This document shows, in pieces, positions 29,057 through 36,702 of a stretch of 64,000 nucleotides of DNA (the first letter of the stretch is position 1; each line of letters starts with the position of its first letter). The notes below the pieces were generated by a model. That model saw only the letters and a list, made by a program, of their open reading frames with translations, was not told where the DNA came from and did not search any database. This stretch comes from Solirubrobacteraceae bacterium. Its GTDB lineage: Bacteria > Actinomycetota > Thermoleophilia > Solirubrobacterales > Solirubrobacteraceae. The stretch lies in NCBI GenBank assembly GCA_029263125.1, contig JAJCYD010000048.1, positions 1 through 64,000 of the forward strand, read 5' to 3'. Made by a program: the position numbers and the translations under genes.

Positions 29057-30442
29057 TCAGGACGCCGTCTGCAGCCCCTCGATGATCAGCTCCGAGAAGA
29101 ACCGCTCGTGCACCGCCTGCAGGTCCAGCGACGGCGCGAGCTCGGAGGTGACGGCGTCCATCGCGAGCACGACCTTCATGTAGAGCACGATCAGCGGGTC
29201 GGCCGACAGCCGGTGCCTGCGCGCCGCGGAGAGCAGGTCGACCTGAAAGCGGGCGAGCAGCTCACGGCGACGCACGGCGGCGCGTTCGAGATCGTCGACG
29301 AAGCGCTCGGTGAGGCGCAGCATGTCCGCTCGCGCCCGCTTGGCGTCCGTCCCCGCCGACGGGCGCAGCCAGCGTAGGAGCTGAACGACGGCATCGTCGC
29401 TGTCGCCGCCGAACAGCGAGCGGGCGTAGTCGCCCAGCGACTGCTGGACCTCCGGCGAGAGACGGCCGACGATGCCGAAGTCGACGTAGCCGAGCCTGTT
29501 GCCGTCCAGCAGCAGCACGTTGGCCGGGTGCAGGTCGCCGTGGAAGACGCCGGTCGCGTAGACCTGGCCGAGGAAGTTCCAGACGACGTTCGCCGCAGCC
29601 TCCTCGAGATCGTGTCCTGCGTCGAGCAGTCGCCGCCGGCAGGCGTCGCGGTCGGCACGCAGCTCGCGGATGATGTCGACGAGCGGCACGCCGTGCAGAC
29701 GCTCGGCGGTGAGCACCCGGCGGGCCGAGTGGTCGAGGTGCGTCTCAGGGGCGTACTCGGTGCTCTCGTCACGGATCTTCGACCGGATCTCGATCGCGTT
29801 GGCGGCCTCGATGGTGTAGTCGAGCTCCTCCTTCGTCCAGCGCGCGAGCTCGTCGACGACCTCGCGGGTCCGCGTCGCGCCCAGCAGGCGGGTGGCGTCG
29901 ACGATCGTGGCCACCCGGCGCATCAACGCGATGTCGCACATCAGCAGCGCGCCGATGCCGGGGCGCTGCACCTTCACCGCGACGCGGCGGCCGTCGTGCA
30001 GGACCGCGTCATGCACCTGCCCGATGGATGCGCTCCCGAATGGCTCGGGGTCAAAGGATGCGAACAGCTCACAGATCGGCTTACCCAGCTCCTCGTGGAT
30101 CACCCGCTCCACGTCGCTGGAGGGAAACGGCGCCGCGCGGTTGAGCAGGTGAAAGAGCTCCAGGCAGTAGGACTCCGGCAGCAGGTCGAAGCGCAGCGCG
30201 AGCAGCTGGCCAAGCTTTGCCCACCCTCCGCCGAGCGTCTCCAGCGCGCGCCGCAGCCGTACCTGTCCGCTGGCGCGGCGCCGGCGCGGCGGCACGAGCT
30301 GTGCGAGCGCGCCGCGGACCACCAGCACCCGCAGCACCTCCAGGGACCGTCGCGCCGTCATCGGGCGCGTGGCCGTCGGGTGCGTGGCGGCCGTGCCTGC
30401 CGCGGGCGCGGACGCAGCGGTTGTCGGCTGGGACGGTGTCAT
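29057..30442 (-). CDS. ABC1/AarF/UbiB family atypical kinase
   Basis: 461 aa. ADCK/UbiB kinase-like protein, a family with ATPase or kinase-like activity tied to quinone or lipid metabolism. Visible: the KxGQ motif (WAKLGQLLALRFDLLP), the A-rich loop GSASIGQVH, the ATP-binding lysine in RVAVKVQRPG, the catalytic HGDLHPANV and the metal-binding DFG in YVDFGIVGRL. The N-terminus is Ala/Thr-rich and probably disordered (about 1-28). It is convergent with the small membrane protein operon, 48 bp away, so it may share a terminator region but not a promoter. Substrate unknown. Confidence 0.88.
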   Translation of the reverse strand: MTPSQPTTAASAPAAGTAATHPTATRPMTARRSLEVLRVLVVRGALAQLVPPRRRRASGQVRLRRALETLGGGWAKLGQLLALRFDLLPESYCLELFHLLNRAAPFPSSDVERVIHEELGKPICELFASFDPEPFGSASIGQVHDAVLHDGRRVAVKVQRPGIGALLMCDIALMRRVATIVDATRLLGATRTREVVDELARWTKEELDYTIEAANAIEIRSKIRDESTEYAPETHLDHSARRVLTAERLHGVPLVDIIRELRADRDACRRRLLDAGHDLEEAAANVVWNFLGQVYATGVFHGDLHPANVLLLDGNRLGYVDFGIVGRLSPEVQQSLGDYARSLFGGDSDDAVVQLLRWLRPSAGTDAKRARADMLRLTERFVDDLERAAVRRRELLARFQVDLLSAARRHRLSADPLIVLYMKVVLAMDAVTSELAPSLDLQAVHERFFSELIIEGLQTAS

Positions 30443-30453
30443 CGGGTTTGCGG

Positions 30454-31404
30454 TCAGGCGTGTCGCGCGACGAGCACGAGCTTGCCGGTGACGTGACCGG
30501 ACTGGCCCTCGCGGTGCGCCGCGGCCACGTCGTCGAGTGAGAACGCGCGGGCGTCCACGACGAGCTGCCCCGCTTCGACGAGCGCGGTGAGCTGCAGGCG
30601 CGCGGCGGCGCGCAGCTCGGTGCCCGGATCGGCGCCCGGGCCTCCTCCCAGCAGCTTGATGCCGGCTTCCGGTCCGCGCTGAAAGGCGGCGATCGACGCG
30701 ATCCGGTCGCGATCTTCGACGAGCTCGAGCGACACATCCAGCGCCTCGTCGCTGCCCACGCAGTCGATGGCCGTGTCCACGCCCTCTGGGGCTCGCGAGC
30801 GCACGCGCTCAGCCAGACCGTTGCCGTAGGTCGTCGGCTCAGCGCCGAGCTCGCGCAGCCGCGCGTGGTTGCGCTCGCTCGCGGTACCGATCACCCGGGC
30901 TCCGCGGGTGACCGCGATCTGGATGACCATCAGACCGACGCCGCCGGCCGCACCGTGGACGAGCACCGTGTCGCCCGCGTCCACCGCAGCCGCCGTCAGT
31001 GCGTGCATCGCGGTGGCACCGGCCAGCATGAGGCCGCCGGCGGCCTCCCAGCTCATCGCGACCGGCTTGGGTACGACGGACGACGCGGGCACGACGAGCT
31101 CGTCGGCATAGCCACCGTCGACGCGATACGCGATCACCTGATCGCCCACCGTCAGCGGCCCGCAGGGTCCGACCGCGTCGTCGCCGAGCTGGGTCACCAC
31201 GCCCGCCACCTCGAAGCCGAGTCGCATCGGCAGCGCCGCGCCGGAACCCATCGCACCGCTGTAGCGCTTCCAGTCGATGGGATTGATGCCAGCTGCGCGA
31301 ACCTCGAGACGAACCTCTCCGGTGCCCGGCACTCCGGCATCTTCTTCGACGACCGACAGCACCTCCGGTCCACCGAGCGCGGTCGCGACGACAACGTGAG
31401 CCAT
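30454..31404 (-). CDS. Quinone oxidoreductase-like MDR protein
   Basis: 316 aa zinc-independent medium-chain dehydrogenase/reductase (NADPH:quinone reductase type). Visible: N-terminal GroES-like part (AGINPIDWKRYSG), the Rossmann nucleotide-binding VHGAAGGVGLMVIQIA and the ASERNHARLRELGAEPT stretch. No structural-zinc Cys cluster is present. I chose the ATG at 31404 (MAHVVVATALGGPEV) because the extra 28 residues upstream do not look like MDR. 11 bp upstream of the ABC1 kinase on the same strand, so possibly one transcript. Confidence 0.83.
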   Translation of the reverse strand: MAHVVVATALGGPEVLSVVEEDAGVPGTGEVRLEVRAAGINPIDWKRYSGAMGSGAALPMRLGFEVAGVVTQLGDDAVGPCGPLTVGDQVIAYRVDGGYADELVVPASSVVPKPVAMSWEAAGGLMLAGATAMHALTAAAVDAGDTVLVHGAAGGVGLMVIQIAVTRGARVIGTASERNHARLRELGAEPTTYGNGLAERVRSRAPEGVDTAIDCVGSDEALDVSLELVEDRDRIASIAAFQRGPEAGIKLLGGGPGADPGTELRAAARLQLTALVEAGQLVVDARAFSLDDVAAAHREGQSGHVTGKLVLVARHA

Positions 31405-31556
31405 CCGCCTGACGTTACCCGGGACGCCGTGATCACGGCTTGGGCATGCCTCCAGCGTGACCGCCGCACCCGACGGTCGTGTCGCCAAACTGGCGGCGCA
31501 ATGCGCCAGCCAAACGCCACGATCGCGGACGGCTGGGAGGCCGGCCGGTTGCCTTC

Positions 31557-31570
31557 CTCACGATCGTGAG
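31557..31570. promoter_or_regulatory. 14-bp perfect palindrome before the HNH gene
   Basis: CTCACGATCGTGAG is a perfect 14-bp palindrome ending 14 bp before the GTG of the HNH endonuclease gene; a second CGATCG follows at 31571. Its position would let a repressor block transcription or translation initiation. Restriction genes are often controlled by such operators. No regulator gene is seen nearby. Palindrome seen, function inferred. Confidence 0.4.
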
Positions 31571-31584
31571 CGATCGTTGTCGCG

Positions 31585-32496
31585 GTGGCTGCTGTCGACC
31601 CGGATCTCGCGTTGCGTCAGGCGGCAGTCGCTCGGGCACGGGAGCTGACGCAGATCTACGACGACCTCGTGCCCCTCAGCCGCTTGCGCGAGGGGTTCTC
31701 GCTCGATGGTGACAGCGTGAGCTTCGGGTCCTTCCAGAAGGGGATTCACCGTTCGCGATTGCAGCGTGGCGCTGCGGCGCTGACCGTGACAACGTCGTTC
31801 AACGACCCCTACGCCGACGCGTTCGACGAGCAGGGTCGCCTCTTCACCTATGCCTACCGCAGCGGAGCGATCGATCAGGCTGACAACCGCGCGCTGCGGG
31901 CAGCCTTCGAGCTCCAGACGCCGCTGGTCTACTTCCGAGCGCTCGCGCCGAGCCAGTACCTCGTCGTCGCGCCGATGTTCGTGACCGCCGACGACCCCGC
32001 CGCGCGAACCGTCGTGCTCGAGCCCGGTCTGCCGGTGCAGGACATGCAGCCCGGCGGGCTCATCTCGGGACCCGACGTGCGCGCATACGCGACCCGAGAG
32101 GCGCGTCATCGCCTGCATCAGCAGCGCTTCAAGCTCGATGTGATGCGCGCGTATCGCCACCGCTGCGCGATCTGCACGCTGCGCGAGCGGGAGCTGATCC
32201 AGGCTGCCCACATCGTTGCCGACGCAGAGCCGGAAGGCATCGCTGCGGTCGTCAACGGCCTAGCGCTGTGCGCGATCCACCACCTCGCGTTCGATCGCAA
32301 TCTGCTCGGGATCGATCCCGAAGGCGTCGTTCACATCGCCTCACGGCTCTTGCGCGAGATCGACGGGCCGATGCTGCGGACCGGGCTCCAGGGCTTTCAC
32401 GGCACGCGGATCGCCCGGCCTCGCCGTCAGGAGGATCGACCCGACGCGGCCCGCCTGCAGACGCGGTTTGACCGCTTCGTGATCGCCGCGGCGTAG
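31585..32496 (+). CDS. HNH endonuclease, COG3440-like predicted restriction enzyme
   Basis: 303 aa from a GTG. The C-terminal half carries an HNH_2-type nuclease domain: CAICTLRERELIQAAHIV (Cys pair and the first His), ... GLALCAIHHLAFDRNLLGID (second His pair and the metal-site residues), at about 194-250. The N-terminal half (residues 10-150) is a beta-rich domain with SLDGDSVSFGSFQKGIHR and TTSFNDPYADAF, possibly DNA- or modified-base-reading. The whole resembles stand-alone modification-dependent endonucleases, which cut foreign methylated DNA; that activity is inferred. It is the first gene of the accessory region, next to a perfect palindrome. Confidence 0.78.
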   Translation: MAAVDPDLALRQAAVARARELTQIYDDLVPLSRLREGFSLDGDSVSFGSFQKGIHRSRLQRGAAALTVTTSFNDPYADAFDEQGRLFTYAYRSGAIDQADNRALRAAFELQTPLVYFRALAPSQYLVVAPMFVTADDPAARTVVLEPGLPVQDMQPGGLISGPDVRAYATREARHRLHQQRFKLDVMRAYRHRCAICTLRERELIQAAHIVADAEPEGIAAVVNGLALCAIHHLAFDRNLLGIDPEGVVHIASRLLREIDGPMLRTGLQGFHGTRIARPRRQEDRPDAARLQTRFDRFVIAAA

Positions 32497-32499
32497 CGG

Positions 32500-32975
32500 G
32501 CCAGTTCGCCACGAACCGCTTCGACCAGCGCTACCGCGCCTGGCTGCGCCAGGTGTGGTAGGCGGTACCGCTGGTTTCACTTCCGGTAGCGGCGGCGCCG
32601 GCCGGGATCGCGGCGCTGCTCGGTAGCCCGCACATGCCGTTCTTCTGGGGTTTGGGAATGGGTGCCGGGCTCTCGATGGCCATAGGCCTCGCGATGTCGC
32701 CCCCGGCGCACATCGAGCACTGGAGACAAGGTGCCAAGGAGAACGGGCAACCGCCCGTGCGCTGCTACCGCTCACCAAGGCCGCCCCGGCTGGCTGCAGG
32801 CGGTGGTGGTCATCTGGGCCGACTTCGACCAGCGCCGCGTCGACGACGACCGCACGCTGTGGATCCACGGCAAGCAACCTCGCGTCCCACCTCCAAGCTC
32901 GACCACGCCGACTGGAGGCCGGCGACATCGATGCCATCGTGGAGTACCTTCGGCGGGGCAGCCCATCGACGAATA
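32500..32975 (+). pseudogene. Decayed NERD-domain-like protein gene
   Basis: Broken reading frames that join into one protein. After an in-frame TAG at 32559 the frame reads a hydrophobic segment (GLGMGAGLSMAIGLAMS) and PPAHIEHWRQGAK; a frame shift then gives GERATARALLPLTKAA; another gives LQAVVVIWADFDQRRV and LWIHGK; a third ends LEAGDIDAIVEYLRRG. The order (membrane helix, HIEHWRQGAxGERxTAR, then VVVIWADF and IHG near the C-terminus) is that of actinobacterial NERD (nuclease-related domain) proteins, with the central catalytic part deleted. Family assignment is from memory and moderately sure; the decay is clear. Confidence 0.42.
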
Positions 32976-32984
32976 ACGGCCTGC

Positions 32985-33440
32985 CCAACATGCGTTCTCC
33001 CAGAAGGCCCCTGTGCCAGGTCCGCCGACCGTAGCCGCCGGCCCGGACGCGGCCTCCGAGGAGCAGTTTCATGCCCCGAGAAGCAGAACCCTTCCTCACC
33101 TCCAGGGCGTAGCCGCCTGACGCACCGCGACACCTCGGCGTCGTGACTGCCCTTCGGACCAACGACGTCCTCGACCTCCTCGGCCATCAGCTCTGTCAGG
33201 ACGTCGAGCCCGACGGCGACGCTCAGCGCCAGCAGCCCTTCCGTCGCTGCGTCGGCCAGCTCACACAGCGCGACCTGCACGCGTTCGGGCAGCGCATCGA
33301 ACTTCCGATCGCCGATGTCGTCGGCCTGAGCCCGGATCCACCGATGATCGTGGATGAATCCCTGCTGCCGGCGCGGTCCAGGGTCGATCGGCGGCGCACC
33401 CGCAGAATGGACCCTTCGAAAGCCGCCGATCGGCGCTGGG
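32985..33440 (-). pseudogene. IS256-family transposase N-terminal remnant
   Basis: On the minus strand the stretch FDALPERVQVALCELADAA ... EGLLALSVAVGLDVLTELM then EEVEDVVGPKGSHD resembles the N-terminal region of actinobacterial IS256/Mutator transposases (where AVGTGLQVMxALMEAD..GPRGRHD is typical). Frame shifts follow, with a possible continuation through RTWHRGLLGERML. No full catalytic domain and no terminal inverted repeats are found. It is a relic supporting past mobile-element activity between the HNH and Fic genes. Homology is from recall, not a search. Confidence 0.4.
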
Positions 33441-33508
33441 CCGTGATCGGCGGCCGGGATTCGCCGCGAGGATCGGTGGATCCGGGCTGAGGCTCGACCC
33501 AGTCGTCA

Positions 33509-34567
33509 TTATCGGGTCGTTGCATCGACGCGCCGCCAGCGAGCACTCGGTCCGGCCCCCTCGGGGACGATGTCGCCGTCGTCACGGAGTGCGTTGATGA
33601 CAAGCCGGATTGTTGCGGGACTCACTTCGGGCAGCGAACGCTCGATCTCACGACGCCGGAACACGGCTGGGGCCTGTTCGAGGATGTGGCGGCGAACGCG
33701 GTCTTGCTTGCTGCCTTCCGGCTCACCAGCAGCGGCCACGCGCGTTTCGAAGTCCTCGTAGGCGTCGGCGATCACCCGGGCCAGGTAGGTCGTCCAGGGC
33801 CAGATGGTGTGCTTGCCCTGGTGCCAATCGCGTTGGGATTGGTAGAGCCGCTCGTAGTACGTGTTCTTGGACTGAAAGATCCGCTGCTCGATGCTGACGT
33901 AGCGGGCGACGCCATACCCCTGCGACAGCAGTTCGTAGGTCGTGAGCAGACGCGCGAGCCGACCGTTTCCGTCAGCCACCGGATGGATCGCGAGGACGTC
34001 CACGATGAGCGCGCCGATGAGCACAAGCGGATGAGCTTCCTCGTCCGCCTTCAGCCGCTCATACCGAGCCAGCAACTCGGTAAGCAGAAACTCCGTCTCG
34101 TTCGGCGGCGGGGGCACAAAGACGATCTCCCGTTCACCGCTCTCGTAGGACACGATGAGGTTCTCGTCGGTCTTCAAGTACCCGCCTCTGCCGCCGGAGT
34201 GGGCGAATATCTGGCGATGAAGATGAAGGACGAACGGCACGCTGAGCGCCTCGAACTCCTCGACGCGCATCAAGCCATCGACCGCGTCGCGATAGCCGGC
34301 GAACTCCTGCTCGCTGCGATTGCGAAAGCGGGGAGCGCCTTCGACGATCTTCTCCGCTCGTTGGCCATCCACGACCACACCTTCAATCGCGTTCGACGCC
34401 GTGATCGACGCGATGCGCGCATGCTCCGCAAGTCGCTTCAACAGCTCCGGGCGCTGGTCCATGAACAGTTGCTCCTGGCCGCGACCGATGTCGGCCTGCG
34501 CGAGGATCGCTCCGAGCTCGCGGGGTTGGCCATCGAAGGTGCGGTCGATGTCTACGAAGCTACGCAT
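33509..34567 (-). CDS. Fic-family protein AMPylase with winged-helix tail
   Basis: 352 aa (358 if the ATG at 34585 is used). Fic enzymes usually transfer AMP from ATP to target proteins. Fic_N domain at the N-terminus, the class II inhibitory helix motif S58-N-A-I-E62-G (of [S/T]xxxE[G/N]) and the catalytic HPVADGNGR (195-203; canonical HxFxxGNGR with V for F). The C-terminus (about 300-345, EVSPATIRLVINALRDDGDI) looks like a winged helix, so the protein could bind DNA and autoregulate. The upstream region has a four-box symmetric operator that overlaps the start codon. No adjacent antitoxin gene is evident; the inhibitory helix is in cis. Confidence 0.88.
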   Translation of the reverse strand: MRSFVDIDRTFDGQPRELGAILAQADIGRGQEQLFMDQRPELLKRLAEHARIASITASNAIEGVVVDGQRAEKIVEGAPRFRNRSEQEFAGYRDAVDGLMRVEEFEALSVPFVLHLHRQIFAHSGGRGGYLKTDENLIVSYESGEREIVFVPPPPNETEFLLTELLARYERLKADEEAHPLVLIGALIVDVLAIHPVADGNGRLARLLTTYELLSQGYGVARYVSIEQRIFQSKNTYYERLYQSQRDWHQGKHTIWPWTTYLARVIADAYEDFETRVAAAGEPEGSKQDRVRRHILEQAPAVFRRREIERSLPEVSPATIRLVINALRDDGDIVPEGAGPSARWRRVDATTR

Positions 34568-34638
34568 CGTGCTATTGACACACATTATCGTGCTAATTGC
34601 GCCGCCATTATCACGATCTTGGTCCGGATTAGCACGAT
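34566..34638. promoter_or_regulatory. Four-box symmetric operator at the fic promoter
   Basis: Four 11-bp boxes of consensus ATCGTGCTAAT: direct copies at 34566-34576 (ATCGTGCTATT) and 34587-34597 (ATCGTGCTAAT), inverted copies at 34607-34617 (ATTATCACGAT) and 34628-34638 (ATTAGCACGAT). Starts are 21, 20 and 21 bp apart and both pairs are symmetric about position 34602. Two-turn spacing puts all boxes on one face of the helix. The right half lies upstream of the start codon and the leftmost box overlaps the ATG at 34567, so bound protein should block initiation. The arrangement is seen; repressor identity (perhaps the Fic winged helix) is inferred. Confidence 0.6.
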
Positions 34639-34759
34639 GCGCCCCGCGAGGCGACGCGCTTCGCCAGTCGTGGTGCGCGCGGCTGAGCCGTCGTCCGCCC
34701 CGCTTGGGGGCCTGCCGCTTCCCATGCATCGTGCGCAGCGTTTTCGCAGCGTGTGATAG

Positions 34760-35035
34760 CGGCGCTCCGCCACGGCACGTACATCGGGCCGCGTTGCGCG
34801 CATCCGCTACCTCGAGCCCGAGGACATCGAGGCGCTGCTGCGCGCGCGAGCGCTCGAGCGCGGCCTCGCGCTGGACCAGCTCGCCGAGCTGGTCCTGAAC
34901 CATCACGATCGACGACGGCGCAACGCGGGCGAAGCAGACTGGATCATCCGCGCTTCCGGCATCACGATCGTCTAGGACTGGCCGGACGGCGACGACTCCA
35001 CCACCGCCCTCGTCATCAGCGCATGGCGGGAGTAG
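34760..35035 (+). pseudogene. Decayed DUF4258-like (toxin-type) gene
   Basis: One frame reads RIRYLEPEDIEALLRARALE ... LDQLAELVLNHHDRR ... EADWIIRASGITIV, then a TAG stop (34973-34975), then DWPDGDDSTTALVISAWRE and a natural stop (35033-35035). No ATG, GTG or TTG opens the frame after the upstream TGA-TAG, so it lacks both a start and an intact body. The C-terminal pattern (ITIV.DWPDGDD..TALVISAW) is like DUF4258/BrnT-type small proteins, commonly paired with DUF2283. Such a DUF2283 gene follows immediately. Family call is tentative; the in-frame stop is clear. Confidence 0.42.
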
Positions 35036-35047
35036 CCTGAGAAGCCG

Positions 35048-35287
35048 ATGGCATCCGAGAGCTACTACACGACCGAGGGTGACATCGCGTACATCCGCGT
35101 CCGGTCCCCGCACGGACCGGTGCGGTCGGAGGAGCAGCCGTGGGGCTTGCGCGACTACGACGAGCAGACGGGCGACCTGGTCGGGCTTGAGGTCTGGTCG
35201 GCGTCGAAGGTGCTTCCCGAGGAGCTCGTCGCCGCGCTCCCGCGCCTGGATGGTCGCGGCACGAGCATCGAGCGCCAGCCGGCGTAA
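35048..35287 (+). CDS. DUF2283 family protein
   Basis: 79 aa. The layout (YYTTEGDIAYIRVRS ... GLRDYDEQTGDLVGLEVWSA ... LPEELVAALP) is that of DUF2283, small proteins often found next to DUF4258 toxin-like genes and suspected to be their antitoxins. GAGAAG lies 6-7 nt before the ATG, a good ribosome-binding site. The upstream partner is broken, so this may be an orphan antitoxin-like gene. Function is inferred from gene pairing only. Confidence 0.75.
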   Translation: MASESYYTTEGDIAYIRVRSPHGPVRSEEQPWGLRDYDEQTGDLVGLEVWSASKVLPEELVAALPRLDGRGTSIERQPA

Positions 35288-35297
35288 CGGCACAGCG

Positions 35298-35570
35298 ATG
35301 CTGCCGCCTCTGATTGACGTCAAGGAGGTCGAGGTCATCGGGGACCACCGCCTGCGCCTGACCTTCGAGGACGGCACCGTCGGCGACGTCACTTTCGGCG
35401 AGCACGAATGGCGCGGCGTCTTCGAACCGCTCGCCGACCCCGAAGTGTTCGCCCGGGTCCGCGTCGAGATGGGGACGATCACGTGGCCGAACGGCCTCGA
35501 CATGGCACCGGAGCCGCTGTACGAGGAGGCGCGCAGCAACCCGGCCGCGGCGTCGCCAGTCGAACCCTGA
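35298..35570 (+). CDS. DUF2442 family protein
   Basis: 90 aa. Family features: LPPLIDVKEVEVIGDHRLRL as the first strands, LTFEDGTVGDVTFGEHEWRG, then FEPLADPEVFARVRVEMGTI and the ending WPNGLDMAPEPLYEEA. DUF2442 proteins are typically antitoxin-like partners of DUF4160 genes, but no DUF4160 is seen here. It follows the DUF2283 gene after 10 bp, so the two are likely co-transcribed. Confidence 0.78.
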   Translation: MLPPLIDVKEVEVIGDHRLRLTFEDGTVGDVTFGEHEWRGVFEPLADPEVFARVRVEMGTITWPNGLDMAPEPLYEEARSNPAAASPVEP

Positions 35571-35591
35571 AGCCCGTCGGCCCCGCGCCAC

Positions 35592-35795
35592 TCAGCGCCG
35601 AGGCGGCACGTTCTGCGTCGAGATCCACTCGGTGATGAGCTGCGGATCGAACAGCGTGCGCCGGAGCCACCTTCAGGAACGGAATGCGGCGGCTGCGAGC
35701 GAGCTCGTAGACGTCGAGCGCGGGACGCGAAGGATCTCGGACACCTCGGCGGCGGTCAGCAGCCGGGTACCGAGCGAGGGTGTGGCGGTAGTCAT
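35592..35795 (-). pseudogene. Frameshifted excisionase (MerR/Xis-type HTH)
   Basis: Starts MTTATPSLGTRLLTAAEVSE and ILRVPRST, an excisionase-type helix-turn-helix, then a missing base moves the sense to another frame (YELARSRRIPFLKV), and a compensating change returns it to the first frame (WLRRTLFDPQLITEWISTQN, stop at 35592). The first frame itself stops early (about codon 42). Reassembled, it is a short Xis/AlpA-type DNA-binding protein. It lies just outside the left 45-bp attachment repeat, so it may belong to a different, older element. Confidence 0.5.
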
Positions 35796-36158
35796 GCGGA
35801 CATGCTCCTGATGCGAGGGTTCAGTGGCCAATGCCGATGTCGGCGCCGGTGTCGCGACCAAGCTCGAGCTCAGGCCGCGGCGGGCGTTCACGGGCGGGGT
35901 CGATCTGTCGCGGGCCCAGCGCCGCGAGCGGGTCAATCGCGCGGCGAAGGTGCAGCTCCACGCCGTCGAGCGCAAGCCGCTGCGCTCGGCTCGTCGCGAG
36001 CATCCGCACGGCTGCGCGGGCCGCACCCTGGTCGCCATGCAGCGGCGAGGCGGACGGTTGAGCGTGTCCGGCGTCGCGCTGACGTAGAAGTGCACGTCCT
36101 CGCGGTGGCGCGGCGACAGCGCGGTGTATCCCCGCCCCGCCAAAGCAGGGCTTTCGTG
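35796..36158. other. No recognisable gene
   Basis: About 360 bp between the excisionase remnant and the left attachment repeat. Open frames exist on both strands (for example an Arg/Leu-rich plus-strand frame at 35824-36087) but none has a recognisable motif, a good ribosome-binding site or a typical composition. Probably decayed DNA of an earlier insertion. Confidence 0.4.
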
Positions 36159-36203
36159 AGGGTGAGCGAGGGGACTCGAACCCCCGACCGCCTGGACCAC
36201 AAC
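36159..36203. repeat. Left attachment repeat (tRNA-His 3' half duplicate)
   Basis: 45 bp identical to 43677-43721, in the same orientation. It contains the 3' half of tRNA-His (anticodon loop to the acceptor end, read on the minus strand) plus the 2 bp beyond it. It cannot form a tRNA because the 5' half is absent. This is the pattern left by site-specific integration into the tRNA 3' end: the intact tRNA stays at the right end and the partial copy marks the left end of the element. Confidence 0.85.
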
Positions 36204-36249
36204 TCGAACCATGCGGTGTCACCGGATTCGTAAAGAGCCGCACGCCCGG

Positions 36250-36702
36250 TCACCGCGGGGCTGGAAGGTGCACCACCGCGAGCGCCGCATCGTCGATGCG
36301 CGCTTGGTCGGCGTCGCACGTCACGAGCGCGTGGCCCCGCGCGCTCGCCGTCGCGGCGATCCAGAGGTCGTTGTCGGCGACGTTCCAGCCGTTCTGCCTG
36401 CTCAGCACCTTGAGACGGGCCCATTCGTCGACGATCGTGAGGTCGAGCGGGATCTGAAGGAAGCCGGCGAGCCGGCGCTCCTCGCGTTCGACCCGGGCGG
36501 CACCCCAGCCGGCGTTCAGGTACCCGTAGCGGGCCTCGGCCAAGGTGATGACGCTGATCGCAAGGATCGCGGCGTCGATCCGGTCGAGCGTTTGCTTCGG
36601 CCAATGCGAGAAGCGACCAGGCTGCGCCGAGCGCTTTGCGCTCGCCCCGACGAAGCTCGTATCGCACAGAAGCCGCTCTGGCGGCGACGCTGAGACACTC
36701 AC
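36250..36702 (-). CDS. PIN-domain toxin, VapC type
   Basis: 150 aa. The PIN-domain acidic residues are all present: D14 (LLCDTSFVG), E56 (ITLAEARYG), D112 (VADNDLWIAATA) and D130 (TCDADQAR). VapC toxins are Mg-dependent RNases that cleave tRNA or rRNA and are neutralised by a VapB partner. No normal VapB is present; instead a 296-aa protein lies immediately upstream with a 4-bp overlap. Rather basic near residues 20-40. This is the 3'-most gene of the integrated element, near the left attachment repeat. Confidence 0.85.
   Translation of the reverse strand: MSVSASPPERLLCDTSFVGASAKRSAQPGRFSHWPKQTLDRIDAAILAISVITLAEARYGYLNAGWGAARVEREERRLAGFLQIPLDLTIVDEWARLKVLSRQNGWNVADNDLWIAATASARGHALVTCDADQARIDDAALAVVHLPAPR

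Noticed and set aside
36159-36203. A second tRNA-His gene
   Set aside because: Only the 3' half is present; the D arm and the 5' acceptor strand are missing. It is best read as an attachment-site duplicate.
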